The notes under the pieces: generated by a model
The model's input: the letters and a program-made list of their open reading frames with translations, nothing else
What the model was told of the DNA's origin: nothing
Database searches by the model: none
Program-made: the position numbers and the translations under genes
Shown: one piece after another, positions 36,952-47,667 of the stretch
How positions within the stretch are numbered: the first letter of the stretch is position 1
Layout: each line of letters starts with the position of its first letter
Assembly: GCF_000622325.1 (NCBI RefSeq)
Contig: NZ_JASE01000005.1
Span: 1 to 64,000, forward strand
From: Sulfitobacter geojensis
GTDB taxonomy: Bacteria > Pseudomonadota > Alphaproteobacteria > Rhodobacterales > Rhodobacteraceae
DNA: 64,000 nt
Reading direction: 5' to 3'

Positions 36952-38295
36952 TCAATCCGCACCCGTCTTGTTGCGCACCGAAAGCTTGCTGTCTTCCAAC
37001 ATCAAAACCTCGCGCTGGGGGAAGGGAATCGAAATCTCGTTTTCCTGAAACGCATCCCACAACGCCAGAAACACATTGCCGCGAATGTTGGTCAGCCCGC
37101 CGGTCGGGTCCTTGATCCAGAAGCGCAGGATATAATCCACGCTGCTATCTCCGAACCCCACGATATGACAGACCGGCGGCTTGAACGTCAGCACCCGATC
37201 AACGCCGCTTGCCGCTGCGATGGCCAGCTTGCGCACCTGATGCGGATCATCACCGTACGCCGTGCCAAAATGGATATCCAGCCGTACAAAATCATCCGAA
37301 TGCGACCAGTTGACCACCTGCCCCGTGATCAGATCCTCGTTCGGGATCAGGTATTCCTTACCGTCGCGTGTCACCACCGACGCGTATCGTGCGCCCAGTG
37401 TTTGAATCCAGCCAAAGGTCTCGCCCAGCGAAATCACATCCCCCGGTTTGATCGACTTATCCAGCAGGATGATCACGCCGGACACAAGGTTCGACACCAC
37501 CTTTTGCAGACCAAAACCAAGGCCGACACCAATCGCACCCGACAGCACCGCAAGACCGGTCAGATCAATGCCAACCGCTTTGACGCCCATGTAAAACGCT
37601 ACACCATACAAGGCGAGCTGCACACCTTTGACCGCCAAGACCTGCATGGACGGGCTGATGTCCTGATTCTTGCGAATGGTGCTGGCCGTCGCCCGACTGG
37701 CGAAGCGCGCCATCATCAACAAGACACCGATCACCACCAGCGCCGTGATCAACGTTAGGATGGATAGCCTGAATTCGCCCAGCTCCAGCGCAACATTGTC
37801 CAGAAATCCGGCGACATCATCGGACAGGTTTAACAAATATAGCGTGGCATAGACCCACAAGGACCACCGCACGATGCGCCGCAGAAACCTGTCGTGCACC
37901 AGTTGCGCGGCAAATGCCGTGCCCACCAGCACTGCGGCTAACGTCGCCGCCAAACCAATCAGATAGGATCGTGACGGCCATGTGATATTCTGCATGACGA
38001 AATAGGTGCAGCCGGCCAGTATGGCAAAAATGATCAGCCCAAGGCGTTGTTTAAGCTGTACGATGAAACGCAATTGCCATTTCGCCCAGCCCTCGCGCGA
38101 ACGAACATAGCTTTCCAGAAGCTGCACGCAACGCCCGTGCATCGCCCATGACAGCAAGGCCAAACCGACAACAATTAACACCTGATTTTGCCGCCACCCC
38201 GGGGCCATCACCCCCATGAGGAACGACTGGGCAGACAACCAGATGCCTTCCAGCGTGGCAATGAAATCCGCAAAAGGGTCGGTTAGATCGTTCAT
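36952..38295 (-). CDS. Mechanosensitive ion channel, MscS family
   Basis: A 447-residue inner-membrane channel releasing osmolytes on hypo-osmotic shock. About six membrane segments; the last lines the pore with a Gly/Ala-rich helix (LSGAIGVGLGFGLQKVVSNLVSG), followed by the beta domain (LDKSIKPGDVI, GWIQTLGARYASVVTRDGKEYLIPNE). ATG 38295 has GGAGAGG seven bases upstream, better than GTG 38301. Confidence 0.92.
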   Translation of the reverse strand: MNDLTDPFADFIATLEGIWLSAQSFLMGVMAPGWRQNQVLIVVGLALLSWAMHGRCVQLLESYVRSREGWAKWQLRFIVQLKQRLGLIIFAILAGCTYFVMQNITWPSRSYLIGLAATLAAVLVGTAFAAQLVHDRFLRRIVRWSLWVYATLYLLNLSDDVAGFLDNVALELGEFRLSILTLITALVVIGVLLMMARFASRATASTIRKNQDISPSMQVLAVKGVQLALYGVAFYMGVKAVGIDLTGLAVLSGAIGVGLGFGLQKVVSNLVSGVIILLDKSIKPGDVISLGETFGWIQTLGARYASVVTRDGKEYLIPNEDLITGQVVNWSHSDDFVRLDIHFGTAYGDDPHQVRKLAIAAASGVDRVLTFKPPVCHIVGFGDSSVDYILRFWIKDPTGGLTNIRGNVFLALWDAFQENEISIPFPQREVLMLEDSKLSVRNKTGAD

Positions 38296-38301
38296 GCACA
38301 C

Positions 38302-38591
38302 ACCTCTCCTTCAGAAAAGTCGCAGAAGCGGCCAACCCGTGCAACCCTCTCTACATTTAGCGGGGATGGCTCAAACGACCAGCGCTTGCAGGGACGCAGG
38401 CGGAGGTGTATCCACCCCGATATGAGACGGATCATCAATATCGGCGACCGCGCCCGCCTGCGCGAACGTTTCTTCGGGGCCACCAATACGGTGCTGGCCC
38501 GACTATAAGCCTGCGCAGAAGAATACCTGTGCCGTTCGGTACAGCTCGAAGCCTGACAGCCACGAAAACCATTAAATACGGGAGTGGACCT
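38302..38591. other. Spacer between mscS-like gene and leuC
   Basis: 290 bp carrying the divergent control regions of the MscS-like channel and leuC. It contains a 28-codon reading frame at 38422-38508 ([18 protein letters not shown] then [10 protein letters not shown]) that could be a leader peptide, but its GGAGG lies about 15 bases upstream, too far for a good site, and it is not leucine-rich like classical leu leaders. Confidence 0.35.
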
Positions 38592-39998
38592 ATGTCCCCC
38601 AAAACGCTTTACGATAAAATCTGGGATGCGCATCTCGCGCATGAAGCCGAAGACGGCACCTGCCTTTTGTACATCGACCGCCATCTGGTGCACGAAGTGA
38701 CCAGCCCGCAGGCCTTTGAAGGTCTGCGCATGACGAACCGCACAGTGCGTGCGCCGGACAAAACAATTGCCGTGCCGGATCACAACGTGCCGACCACGCT
38801 GGACCGCGCCAATGCCGCGACCATGACCGAAGACAGCCGCATTCAGGTCGAAGCACTCGACAAGAACGCCAAGGATTTCGGCATCCACTACTATCCTGTG
38901 TCCGATGTCCGTCAGGGCATTGTGCACATCGTTGGCCCTGAACAGGGCTGGACATTGCCGGGCATGACAGTGGTTTGCGGCGACAGCCATACCGCGACCC
39001 ACGGCGCATTCGGCGCGCTGGCCCACGGCATCGGCACATCCGAAGTCGAGCACGTTCTGGCCACGCAAACGCTGATCCAGAAGAAATCCAAAAACATGAA
39101 GGTCGAGATCACCGGCAAACTGCGCCCCGGTGTCACAGCCAAGGACATCACCATGTCCGTGATCGGCGTGACCGGCACGGCGGGCGGCACCGGCTTTGTC
39201 ATCGAATATTGCGGCGAAGCGATCCGCGATCTGTCGATGGAAGGGCGCATGACCGTCTGTAACATGGCGATTGAAGGCGGCGCACGCGCAGGCCTGATCG
39301 CACCTGACGAAAAGACATATGAATACTGCATGGGCCGCCCCCACGCGCCGAAAGGTGCCCAGTGGGAAGCTGCATTGGACTGGTGGAAAACCCTCTATTC
39401 CGACGACGATGCCGCTTGGGACGAAGTGATCACAATCAAGGGCGAAGACATCGCACCTGTTGTGACCTGGGGCACCTCACCCGAGGACGTGCTGCCAATT
39501 ACCGCAAACGTCCCGTCTGCCTCCGACTTCAAAGGAGGCAAGGTTGAAGCGGCGCAGCGTTCGCTTGAGTATATGGGCCTGACATCGGGCACACCTTTGT
39601 CCGACGTCGAAATCGACACCGTATTCATCGGCTCTTGCACAAACGGTCGCATCGAAGATCTGCGCGCAGCCGCAGCAATCCTGAAGGGCAAAAAGAAAAA
39701 GGACGGCATTCGCGCGATGGTCGTCCCTGGTTCCGGCCTTGTCCGGGCACAAGCCGAAGAAGAAGGTCTTGCAGACATCTTTATCGAAGCAGGTTTCGAA
39801 TGGCGCCTTGCAGGCTGTTCCATGTGTCTGGCGATGAACCCCGACCAATTGTCAGCGGGCGAGCGCTGTGCCGCGACCTCCAACCGCAATTTCGAGGGCC
39901 GTCAGGGTCGGGGCGGACGCACCCACCTGATGTCACCCGCGATGGCGGCAGCGGCAGCGGTCACCGGTAAACTCACGGACGTGCGGGACTTGATGTGA
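38592..39998 (+). CDS. leuC: 3-isopropylmalate dehydratase large subunit
   Basis: Aconitase-fold subunit isomerising 2- to 3-isopropylmalate in leucine synthesis. 468 residues with [39 protein letters not shown] and [12 protein letters not shown] supplying the three Cys ligands of the 4Fe-4S cluster. ATG 38592 has GGAG eight bases upstream. The partner leuD follows after an opposite-strand small gene. Confidence 0.97.
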   Translation: MSPKTLYDKIWDAHLAHEAEDGTCLLYIDRHLVHEVTSPQAFEGLRMTNRTVRAPDKTIAVPDHNVPTTLDRANAATMTEDSRIQVEALDKNAKDFGIHYYPVSDVRQGIVHIVGPEQGWTLPGMTVVCGDSHTATHGAFGALAHGIGTSEVEHVLATQTLIQKKSKNMKVEITGKLRPGVTAKDITMSVIGVTGTAGGTGFVIEYCGEAIRDLSMEGRMTVCNMAIEGGARAGLIAPDEKTYEYCMGRPHAPKGAQWEAALDWWKTLYSDDDAAWDEVITIKGEDIAPVVTWGTSPEDVLPITANVPSASDFKGGKVEAAQRSLEYMGLTSGTPLSDVEIDTVFIGSCTNGRIEDLRAAAAILKGKKKKDGIRAMVVPGSGLVRAQAEEEGLADIFIEAGFEWRLAGCSMCLAMNPDQLSAGERCAATSNRNFEGRQGRGGRTHLMSPAMAAAAAVTGKLTDVRDLM

Positions 39999-40030
39999 TA
40001 TCTGGCACGCGACTGCACCGGCTAACTGGA

Positions 40031-40246
40031 TTAGCTGGCCTTGGACAACTCGCTGCCGGATTTCAGCACTTCGCTGCCGTCATCTTGTTCGATCTTATAG
40101 GCCGGTTCGTCTTCACTGGCATCTCGGGTTACTTCGGTGCCCGAGATTTCCAGCGTAATTTTTCGGGTATATTTCTTCACGATCTTACCCGTACCGGTGC
40201 CGTTACCCCAGTTCCATTCAACTTTCGTGCCTTCGCGATATGACAT
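40031..40246 (-). CDS. DUF2945/HVA1-family small Tudor-like protein
   Basis: A 71-residue protein: [25 protein letters not shown], then [15 protein letters not shown] and a C-terminal KSGSEL. This is the hypervirulence-associated (HVA1) Tudor-like fold family; molecular role unknown. ATG 40246 has AGAGAG upstream. It is oddly placed on the opposite strand between leuC and leuD; the frame stays open upstream antisense to leuD, but only this part is protein-like. Confidence 0.85.
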   Translation of the reverse strand: MSYREGTKVEWNWGNGTGTGKIVKKYTRKITLEISGTEVTRDASEDEPAYKIEQDDGSEVLKSGSELSKAS

Positions 40247-40336
40247 GATAAACTCTCTTTTATGTGCAGTGTCACCACCAAAACCATCCCAAGTATCGAT
40301 GGGTTCCGACACGGCACAGGTCAAAGGACAAATCCT

Positions 40337-40942
40337 ATGAACAAATTCGACAAACTCACCGGCATCGCAGCACCTATGCCCCTGATCAACATCGACACAG
40401 ATATGATCATTCCCAAGCAGTTCCTCAAAACCATCAAGCGCTCCGGCCTTGGGGTGAACCTGTTTGACGAGATGCGCTATGACGACGACCGCAACGAGAT
40501 CCCTGACTTCGTGTTGAACAAACCGCAGTACCGCGAAGCGCAGATTCTTGTGGCTGGCGACAACTTCGGCTGTGGTTCCTCGCGCGAACACGCCCCTTGG
40601 GCCATCGCTGATTTTGGCATCACCTGCGTCATCGCACCCAGCTATGCCGACATCTTCTATAACAACTGCTTCAAGAACGGCATCTTGCCCATCACCTTGC
40701 CGCAGGAACAGGTCGACGTACTGATGAAGGACGCCGAAAAAGGGGCCAACGCGCGGATGGACATCGATCTTGAAGCGCAGACCGTCACTACCTCCGATGG
40801 CGAAGTGTTTTCCTTCGAACTCGATTCCTTCAAAAAGCATTGTCTGATGAACGGGTTGGATGACATCGGCCTGACAATGGAAAAAGCGGCCTCCATTGAC
40901 GCGTTTGAAGCGACTGCATCCCAAAGCCGTCCTTGGGTGTAA
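40337..40942 (+). CDS. leuD: 3-isopropylmalate dehydratase small subunit
   Basis: Swivel-domain partner of LeuC. 201 residues with [59 protein letters not shown] 40337 has AAAGGA upstream. Separated from leuC by the opposite-strand HVA1-like gene, so it needs either its own promoter or read-through across that gene. Confidence 0.97.
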   Translation: MNKFDKLTGIAAPMPLINIDTDMIIPKQFLKTIKRSGLGVNLFDEMRYDDDRNEIPDFVLNKPQYREAQILVAGDNFGCGSSREHAPWAIADFGITCVIAPSYADIFYNNCFKNGILPITLPQEQVDVLMKDAEKGANARMDIDLEAQTVTTSDGEVFSFELDSFKKHCLMNGLDDIGLTMEKAASIDAFEATASQSRPWV

Positions 40943-41245
40943 ACAATTCTTGGCAGTTAACTGCTAAGCCAATACACGCCTTATACGAGACTTGTGGGTG
41001 CCTCACTGGCACCCACAACATCTTGCGGATGCCGTAATTTTGCCCGCAAATAGATGCAAGAACGCACCACCCTGACCATCAAATCGCCCAACCGTTTAAG
41101 GATCGTTAACCAGTGACTTGAGCAACAAGGCGAAAGAAGGCACAAATTGGGCAGAAATGAGGCAGGCTCCCACTTCCCTGGGGGCGACAAGTTGGGACAA
41201 GACCGCGGCATGTATCGCGTCTGGCCAGTTTGGAAGGGTAAAGTA
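40943..41245. other. Spacer between leuD and membrane protein gene
   Basis: 303 bp. It contains the strong hairpin at 40992-41018 and a region before 41246 that should hold a promoter. No gene is supported; open frames here lack protein character. Confidence 0.5.
40992..41018 (+). terminator. Hairpin after leuD, probable terminator
   Basis: Perfect 11-bp stem TTGTGGGTGCC / GGCACCCACAA with a five-base loop, 50 bp after the leuD stop. No U-tract follows, so it could also be an mRNA-stabilising hairpin. Confidence 0.5.
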
Positions 41246-42088
41246 GTGATTGGACGAATGACAGGCGCGGCAACGCGTGGCCTGATAGTGGCCCTATTGA
41301 TCGCGACACCGGCGCTTTTGCTGCCGGGCGTGGCCAGCGATTCCACACAAATCACCGTACTTGTGGCCTTCCTCGCGGCCTTCCTGACCTTCGTTGAATA
41401 TAACTCCAGCTTTCCAAGCATCGTTGAATTCCGCGATGCCCCGCCATTCAACCGCCTGCGCTTCGCTTCCCTTGCTGTGACCGTTTTGTTGCTGAGCCTG
41501 ATCCTGAAGGGCCAGACTGAATCCTCCTTGCTGACATCGGGCCTTACATCCTTGGGCCTCATCATCGGCAACGCCAGCGACTTTCCCTTTTCTCCCGTGC
41601 GTTTGGTGGTGCTGATGCTGCCCGCCGACGCGGACGCCGCTCTGGTATCTTCGGTACGCACCGCCGCGGGGATTGCCTATTTCGTATCGCTCATTGCCAT
41701 GACAGCCTTCTTTGTGCTGGTCCGTGTGATGGGCTGGCCTGCACGTCAGGGCGCTTTCAACGTTTGGGTGAATTTGCCGCTGTTTGATCCGACCACTGGC
41801 GGTGATGTGGTCGAACGGCTTCAGCGTGACGCCCGCATCAATATCGTTTTGGGCTTCTTGCTGCCCTTCGTGATCCCTGCGGTGGTCAAAGCCACGGCTG
41901 ATCTGATAGACCCGATCTCATTGCAGAACCCGCAAACCGTCATTTGGACACTCAGCGCATGGGCCTTTCTTCCCGCAAGCATGATCATGCGCGGCATCGC
42001 AATGGGCCGCGTCGCCGAGATGATCGGAGAAAAACGTCGCCGCACCTATGCCAGCGCCGAAGCCGAGGATGGTTTCCAAGCGGCCTGA
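41246..42088 (+). CDS. Conserved integral membrane protein of unknown function
   Basis: 280 residues with about six hydrophobic segments (GLIVALLIATPALLLPGV, ITVLVAFLAAFLTFVEY, LAVTVLLLSLILKG, TAAGIAYFVSLIAMTAFFVLV, INIVLGFLLPFVIPAV, ILSAWAFLPASMIM-like) and a charged C-terminal tail. Family not recognised. GTG 41246 has GGAAGGG eight bases upstream; ATG 41258 is an alternative. Its stop overlaps the candidate start of the next gene. Confidence 0.8.
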   Translation: MIGRMTGAATRGLIVALLIATPALLLPGVASDSTQITVLVAFLAAFLTFVEYNSSFPSIVEFRDAPPFNRLRFASLAVTVLLLSLILKGQTESSLLTSGLTSLGLIIGNASDFPFSPVRLVVLMLPADADAALVSSVRTAAGIAYFVSLIAMTAFFVLVRVMGWPARQGAFNVWVNLPLFDPTTGGDVVERLQRDARINIVLGFLLPFVIPAVVKATADLIDPISLQNPQTVIWTLSAWAFLPASMIMRGIAMGRVAEMIGEKRRRTYASAEAEDGFQAA

Positions 42089-43056
42089 TTGCGCTTTGCC
42101 TTTGCTTGCTTTCATCAATATCTGCAGCCGACACCCTACGCGTCGCGACATATAACACAGAGCTGTCGCGCAAGGGGCCTGGCCTGTTATTGCGCGACCT
42201 CGCGGCCCGCAAAGACCCCCAACTTCTGGCTGCACTGACTGTGATCGCCAACGCCAAAGCAGATGTCATTGCCCTGCAAGGCATCGATTATGATCTGCAA
42301 AACCTCGCGCTTGCTGCTTTGGCCGACACGCTGGGCTACCCCCATTTCTTTGCAGCGCCGCCCAATGCCGGCCTGATGACCCCGCTTGATCTGGATGACA
42401 ACGGCCGCTTGGGCGAAGCCGCAGATGCACAGGGCTATGGCCGGTTCTTCGGTCAGGGCAGCATGGCGATACTGTCGCAACACCCGATCCTTACCGATGA
42501 GGTACAGGATTTCTCGACGCTGTTGTGGCGCGATCTGCCCATGGCCCTATTGCCGCAAGCCGATGGCAAACCCTTTCCAAGCGCCGAAGCACACGCAATC
42601 CAGCGCCTGTCGTCCCATGGGCATTGGGCGGTCCCTATCCAGCATCCGACCATGGGCCGCGTCACGATCCTGACCTATCATGCTACCCCACCCGTCTTTG
42701 ACGGACCGGAGGATCGCAACGGCAAGCGCAACCATGATGAAACAGCGTTCTGGAGCCGCTATCTTGATGGTGCCTTCGGCACAGTGCCAGAAGACAGGTT
42801 TGTACTGATGGGGGATGCGAACCTTGATCCGAACACCGGTGACGGGATCGGACGTGCGATCGACAGCCTGCTTTCCGATCCCCGCCTACAGGACCCTTTG
42901 CCGATGCAGCCTACGGTGACCTTTAGCCAAACCGGACCGATGCGCGTGGATTATGTTTTGCCCTCCGCCGACTGGCGCATTACAGCGGGGCAGGTCACCC
43001 CGGCGATCCCGGATGCCAGCCGCCATTCATTGGTCTGGGTTGACCTTGCGCGCTAG
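42085..43056 (+). CDS. Endonuclease/exonuclease/phosphatase family protein, exported
   Basis: A DNase I-like fold phosphoesterase. An N-terminal signal sequence (LIALCLCLLSSISAADT) is followed by LRVATYNTELSRKGPG, VIALQGIDYD (Gln-Gly where many relatives have Gln-Glu), GDANLDPNTGDG and RVDYVLPS, ending RHSLVWVDL with the catalytic His. It likely acts in the periplasm. No ATG/GTG lies near the expected start. CTG 42085 overlaps the upstream TGA as CTGA, an ATGA-like coupling; TTG 42106 and ATT 42088 are alternatives. Confidence 0.82.
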   Translation: MIALCLCLLSSISAADTLRVATYNTELSRKGPGLLLRDLAARKDPQLLAALTVIANAKADVIALQGIDYDLQNLALAALADTLGYPHFFAAPPNAGLMTPLDLDDNGRLGEAADAQGYGRFFGQGSMAILSQHPILTDEVQDFSTLLWRDLPMALLPQADGKPFPSAEAHAIQRLSSHGHWAVPIQHPTMGRVTILTYHATPPVFDGPEDRNGKRNHDETAFWSRYLDGAFGTVPEDRFVLMGDANLDPNTGDGIGRAIDSLLSDPRLQDPLPMQPTVTFSQTGPMRVDYVLPSADWRITAGQVTPAIPDASRHSLVWVDLAR

Positions 43057-43122
43057 GTGTTCTTGACCCTTTCGCCCCATCACGCTACGCCCCGATAAAC
43101 ATATTTTCTCAAGGAGCGTCCC

Positions 43123-44229
43123 ATGGCCAACCCATCCCTTCTTATCCTTGCCGGTGACGGCATCGGCCCCGAGGTCATGGGCCAGGTGACCCGCATCATC
43201 GACTGGTTCGGTGCCAAGCGCGATCTGCCTTTTGACGTTGAACACGATCTTGTCGGCGGTGCCGCCTATGACGAACACGGCACCCCCCTGCACGACGATA
43301 CGATGGCGCGCGCGTTGGAAGTCGACGCTGTGCTGCTCGGTGCCGTGGGCGGCCCGAAATACGACGACCTTGATTTCAGCGTAAAGCCGGAGCGCGGCTT
43401 GCTGCGCCTGCGCAAGGAAATGGATCTGTTCTCCAACCTGCGCCCCGCTCAATGCTTTGACGCGCTGGCGGATTTCTCATCGCTGAAACCTGAACTGGTG
43501 GCCGGTCTGGACATCATGATCGTACGCGAACTGACATCCGGTGTGTACTTCGGTGAACCGCGCGGCATCATCGAAGAGGGCAACGAACGCGTGGGTATCA
43601 ACACCCAGCGCTATACCGAGTCCGAGATTGACCGCGTTGCACGTTCGGCGTTTGAACTGGCCCGTCGTCGCGGCAACAAGGTTTGTTCGATGGAAAAAGC
43701 CAACGTCATGGAATCCGGCATCCTGTGGCGCGAAGTCGTGCAAAAGGTCCACGACGAAGATTACCCCGATGTCGAACTGTCGCACATGTATGCCGACAAC
43801 GGCGCGATGCAGCTGGTGCGCGCGCCCAAACAGTTTGACGTGATCGTCACCGACAACCTGTTCGGCGATATCCTTTCTGATTGCGCCGCGATGCTGACCG
43901 GTTCGCTGGGCATGCTGCCATCCGCGTCACTGGGCGCACCAAACGCAGAGGGCCGTCCGAAAGCGATGTACGAACCCGTGCACGGTTCGGCACCCGACAT
44001 CACCGGACAGGGCAAGGCGAACCCGATCGCCTGTATCCTCAGCTTTGCCATGGCGCTGCGCTATTCCTTCGATCAAGGCGAAGAAGCCACACGTCTGGAA
44101 AAAGCTGTCGAGAAAGTGCTTGCGGACGGGGCACGCACCGCGGACCTGATGGGCCCCGAAGGGGGCACACCAATCAGTACCACGGAAATGGGTGATCTGA
44201 TCCTAGGGGCGCTCGACGCCAGCCTGTAA
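43123..44229 (+). CDS. leuB: 3-isopropylmalate dehydrogenase
   Basis: Oxidative decarboxylation of 3-isopropylmalate with NAD. 368 residues: AGDGIGPEV, the [14 protein letters not shown] region, [33 protein letters not shown], and [17 protein letters not shown] 43123 has AAGGAG seven bases upstream. A strong hairpin follows the stop. Confidence 0.97.
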   Translation: MANPSLLILAGDGIGPEVMGQVTRIIDWFGAKRDLPFDVEHDLVGGAAYDEHGTPLHDDTMARALEVDAVLLGAVGGPKYDDLDFSVKPERGLLRLRKEMDLFSNLRPAQCFDALADFSSLKPELVAGLDIMIVRELTSGVYFGEPRGIIEEGNERVGINTQRYTESEIDRVARSAFELARRRGNKVCSMEKANVMESGILWREVVQKVHDEDYPDVELSHMYADNGAMQLVRAPKQFDVIVTDNLFGDILSDCAAMLTGSLGMLPSASLGAPNAEGRPKAMYEPVHGSAPDITGQGKANPIACILSFAMALRYSFDQGEEATRLEKAVEKVLADGARTADLMGPEGGTPISTTEMGDLILGALDASL

Positions 44230-44253
44230 AGATCACGCTGCGTAAGACACTCA

Positions 44254-44289
44254 ACAGCCCGTAGGTCTTCCCTATCTACGGGCTGTTTG
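44254..44289 (+). terminator. Rho-independent-type terminator after leuB
   Basis: Perfect 11-bp stem ACAGCCCGTAG / CTACGGGCTGT (44254-44264, 44276-44286) with an 11-base loop and a short T tract (TTT). It lies 25 bp after the leuB stop and before glpK. Confidence 0.7.
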
Positions 44290-44359
44290 CGTTAACAGGA
44301 TGGCTTGACATACCCCCCTGATTTTCCGCAGGATCGCGCTTCGCAAACGGAGGCACCCC

Positions 44360-45847
44360 ATGACCCATATCCTTGCCATTGACCAAGGCACGACATCATC
44401 TCGTGCATTGGTTTTTGATGCAGACATCAAGGTTGCCGCCACCGCGCAACAGGAATTCCCACAGCATTTTCCGCACAGTGGCTGGGTCGAACATGATCCG
44501 CAAAACCTTTGGGACACTACGGTGCAAACCTGCCGCGACGCAATTGCCAAGGCTGGTCTGAACGCTTCCGACATCACTGCCATCGGCATCACCAACCAGC
44601 GTGAAACAACCGTGGTTTGGGACGCCGTTACGGGCGAGGCGATCTATAACGCCATCGTCTGGCAGGACCGCCGGACCGCTGATTACTGCCGGTCCTTACG
44701 CGATGCCGGCCATGACGCGATGATCACCGCCAAAACCGGACTGCTGGCCGATCCCTATTTTTCTGGCACCAAGCTCAAGTGGGTTCTGGACAACGTCGAA
44801 GGGGCCCGTGCGCGCGCCAAAAAGGGTGAATTGCTGTTCGGCACCGTCGACAGCTTCCTGATCTGGAAGCTGACCAATGGTGCCGCACATGTCACCGACG
44901 CCACCAATGCCGCGCGTACGCTGCTGTATGACATTCACAATGGCCGGTGGAGCCAGACCATTTGCAATCTCTTCGACATCCCTATGCAGATGCTGCCCGA
45001 AGTCAAAGACTGCGCCGCTGATTTCGGTGTCACCGCGCCCGAACACATCGGGGCTGCCTTGCCGATCCTTGGCGTTGCGGGTGACCAACAGGCGGCGACC
45101 ATCGGGCAGGCCTGTTTCAAGCCGGGTATGTTAAAATCAACATACGGCACAGGGTGTTTTGCCCTGCTTAATACCGGTGACACGCCGGTCAAATCGACCA
45201 ACCGCCTGCTGACCACCATTGCCTATCAACTGGACGGGAAGCCGACCTATGCGCTGGAAGGGTCGATTTTTGTGGCTGGTGCTGTGGTTCAATGGCTGCG
45301 CGACGGGTTGCAGATCATCGGCAGCGCTGCCGAAACCCAAGACCTCGCCGCCAACGCCGATCCGCAACAGAACGTCATCATCGTGCCCGCCTTTACGGGC
45401 CTTGGCGCGCCCTATTGGAATGCGGAATGTCGCGGTGCAGTCTACGGGTTGTCGCGCAATTCCGGCCCTGCCGAATTTGCCCGCGCAGCGCTGGAAAGTG
45501 TCGGTTTCCAGACCCGCGATTTGTTGGAAGCCATGCGCGCCGACTGGCAAGGCCACGGTGCCGATGCCACTTTGCGCGTCGACGGCGGCATGTCGGCCAG
45601 TAATCCCGCGATGCAGTTCCTTGCCGATATCATCGACGCGCCGGTTGACCGCCCGCAGGTCCTGGAAACGACGGCGATGGGGGCCGCATGGCTCGCGGGG
45701 CAGCGGGCAGGACTGTACCCTGACATGCAAGGCTTTGCCGACAACTGGGCCATCGAAAGAACCTTTACCCCCGACATGGGCCCCGACCTGCGCAAGCAGC
45801 GTTATGACGCATGGCAACGCGCCGTAAAGGCAACAATGACGGTCTAA
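44360..45847 (+). CDS. glpK: Glycerol kinase
   Basis: Phosphorylates glycerol to sn-glycerol-3-phosphate. 495 residues of the FGGY family: [64 protein letters not shown]-like [11 protein letters not shown], and [14 protein letters not shown] precedes ATG 44360 by seven bases. No glpF or glpD lies next to it. Confidence 0.96.
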   Translation: MTHILAIDQGTTSSRALVFDADIKVAATAQQEFPQHFPHSGWVEHDPQNLWDTTVQTCRDAIAKAGLNASDITAIGITNQRETTVVWDAVTGEAIYNAIVWQDRRTADYCRSLRDAGHDAMITAKTGLLADPYFSGTKLKWVLDNVEGARARAKKGELLFGTVDSFLIWKLTNGAAHVTDATNAARTLLYDIHNGRWSQTICNLFDIPMQMLPEVKDCAADFGVTAPEHIGAALPILGVAGDQQAATIGQACFKPGMLKSTYGTGCFALLNTGDTPVKSTNRLLTTIAYQLDGKPTYALEGSIFVAGAVVQWLRDGLQIIGSAAETQDLAANADPQQNVIIVPAFTGLGAPYWNAECRGAVYGLSRNSGPAEFARAALESVGFQTRDLLEAMRADWQGHGADATLRVDGGMSASNPAMQFLADIIDAPVDRPQVLETTAMGAAWLAGQRAGLYPDMQGFADNWAIERTFTPDMGPDLRKQRYDAWQRAVKATMTV

Positions 45848-45972
45848 ACAGCCCCTGATTAGGCTGTGCCAAAGCAAGGCTGCGCGATTGGGTTCTTGAT
45901 CGCAAACCGGAATCTGTAAGGCTGGCGCAAACGGAATTCATATCGCTGATACAGCGATAAGAGGGTGCGCGC

Positions 45973-47238
45973 ATGTCGGTTGAAACGATAGATACTCTTG
46001 TTGTTGGCGGTGGTCAGGCCGGCATCGCGATGAGCGAGCATCTCGGCAATGCGGGCATCTCGCATCTTGTGCTGGAACGTGCCCGCATCGCCGAACGCTG
46101 GCGCAGCGAACGCTGGGATTCACTGGTGGCCAATGGCCCTGCGTGGCACGACCGCTTTCCGAATATGGAATTTTCCAAGGACGGGCCGGACGATTTCCCG
46201 TCAAAACACAACGTTGTGGAATATTTGGAAAGCTACGCCGCCATGATCAATGCGCCGATCCGATGCGGCGTTGAGGTGACCGAAGTACGCGAGAAAACGG
46301 GCGGGCCCGGTTTTATTGTGACGACCAGCGCGGGCCAGATTGAGGCACTGAATGTTGTCGCGGCAACCGGTCCGTTCCAGCGCCCCGCCATCCCGCCAGT
46401 CATCCCTGCCGACGCGGATGTGGTTCAGATGCATTCGACCGCCTATCGCAATCCTGATCAATTGGTCAAAGGCGCTGTGCTGGTGGTCGGGGCCGGATCG
46501 TCCGGCGGGCAGATTGCCGATGAATTGCTGCGCGCGGGCCGTCAGGTGTATCTGTCGGTGGGCCCGCATGACCGCCCGCCCCGCAGCTATCGCGGGCGCG
46601 ACTTTGTCTGGTGGCTGGGTGTACTGGGTAATTGGGACGCCGCCGCCATGACGCCAGGTACCGAACATGTCACCATCTCTGTCAGCGGCGCGCATGGCGG
46701 GCAGACGGTGGATTTCAGGCGCTATGGCGCGCGCGGCATGACGCTGGTTGGCATGACCGACCGGTATGAAAACGGCATCCTGCATTTCGCCAAAGATGTG
46801 GCCGAAAACATCGCCCATGGTGACGCGAACTACCTGTCCGTGCTGGACGAGGCTGACGCCTATATCACCCAGCAAGGCTTGGACCTGCCCGAAGAACCGC
46901 AGGCGCGTGACTTGGCCCCCGATCCCGATTGCGTGCTAAACCCGATCCTTGAGCTGGACCTTGCCAAGGCCGGTATCACAACGGTCATCTGGGCCACGGG
47001 GTTTACCGTCGATTACAGCTGGCTGAAACAGGACGTGTTTGATGCAACGGGCCGACCAATCCACCAACGCGGCGTGACCGCCGCACCTGGTGTTTACTTT
47101 CTGGGCTTGCCCTGGCAATCGCGGCGCGGCTCTGCGTTTATCTGGGGGGTCTGGCATGATGCCAGATATCTTGCCGACCAGATTGCCATTCAACGCGCCT
47201 ATCGCGACTATCACCCCTCAGCGCAGCCCCAAAGCTAG
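45973..47238 (+). CDS. Flavin-dependent monooxygenase (FMO/CzcO-like)
   Basis: A 421-residue FAD/NADPH oxidoreductase. FAD loop GGGQAGIAM (residues 12-20), NADPH loop GAGSSGGQI in the middle, and an FMO-like motif ending HSTAY between them. ERWRSERWDSL after the FAD loop is the CzcO/YUCCA-type arrangement. The substrate is not readable. It starts a same-strand group with RidA, DUF1028 and LysR genes, suggesting oxidation of an amine- or sulfur-containing compound. Confidence 0.85.
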   Translation: MSVETIDTLVVGGGQAGIAMSEHLGNAGISHLVLERARIAERWRSERWDSLVANGPAWHDRFPNMEFSKDGPDDFPSKHNVVEYLESYAAMINAPIRCGVEVTEVREKTGGPGFIVTTSAGQIEALNVVAATGPFQRPAIPPVIPADADVVQMHSTAYRNPDQLVKGAVLVVGAGSSGGQIADELLRAGRQVYLSVGPHDRPPRSYRGRDFVWWLGVLGNWDAAAMTPGTEHVTISVSGAHGGQTVDFRRYGARGMTLVGMTDRYENGILHFAKDVAENIAHGDANYLSVLDEADAYITQQGLDLPEEPQARDLAPDPDCVLNPILELDLAKAGITTVIWATGFTVDYSWLKQDVFDATGRPIHQRGVTAAPGVYFLGLPWQSRRGSAFIWGVWHDARYLADQIAIQRAYRDYHPSAQPQS

Positions 47239-47250
47239 GACAACCCGACC

Positions 47251-47667
47251 ATGGCCCATACCCGCATCCGCAAATTCAACACATCTGATACATATCCCGA
47301 ACAGAACCTCGAGAATGATCTGTGTCAGGCGGTTGTGACCGAAGGCGGTAAAACCGTTTATCTGCGCGGCCAGTGCCCGCAGGACCTTGATACCGCAGAA
47401 AACATCACCAGCCATGATCCGGTTGAGCAGACGCATAAGGTGATGCAGAACATCCGCCAGCTGATCGAAGAAGCGGGCGGCGAGATGGCGCATCTGGTCA
47501 AGGTCGTTGTCTATATCACCGATGTGCGCCACCGCGAGGCTGTGTATCGCACCATGGGCGAGTACATCAAAGGGGTGCATCCTGTTTCAACTGGGCTGGT
47601 GGTCCAAGCGCTGGCGCGGCCCGAGTGGCTGGTTGAAATCGACGGCACGGCGGTGATCCCCGCATGA
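47251..47667 (+). CDS. RidA/YjgF-family deaminase
   Basis: A 138-residue trimeric enamine/imine deaminase. The C-terminal core carries HLVKVVVYITDVRHR and LARPEWLVEIDGTAVIP, including the conserved Arg that binds the substrate carboxylate. The N-terminal VYLRGQCPQD matches family. It begins 12 bases after the FMO and its stop overlaps the next gene (ATGA). RidA proteins clear reactive imines made by amine-oxidising flavoenzymes, consistent with its place. Confidence 0.92.
   Translation: MAHTRIRKFNTSDTYPEQNLENDLCQAVVTEGGKTVYLRGQCPQDLDTAENITSHDPVEQTHKVMQNIRQLIEEAGGEMAHLVKVVVYITDVRHREAVYRTMGEYIKGVHPVSTGLVVQALARPEWLVEIDGTAVIPA

Noticed and set aside
40247..40924. Extension of the HVA1-like frame to 297 codons
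   Set aside because: The extension is antisense to leuD and lacks family sequence; ATG 40246 has a ribosome site.
45848..45867. ACAGCC/GGCTGT hairpin after glpK
   Set aside because: Only six base pairs and no T-tract; too weak to call a terminator.
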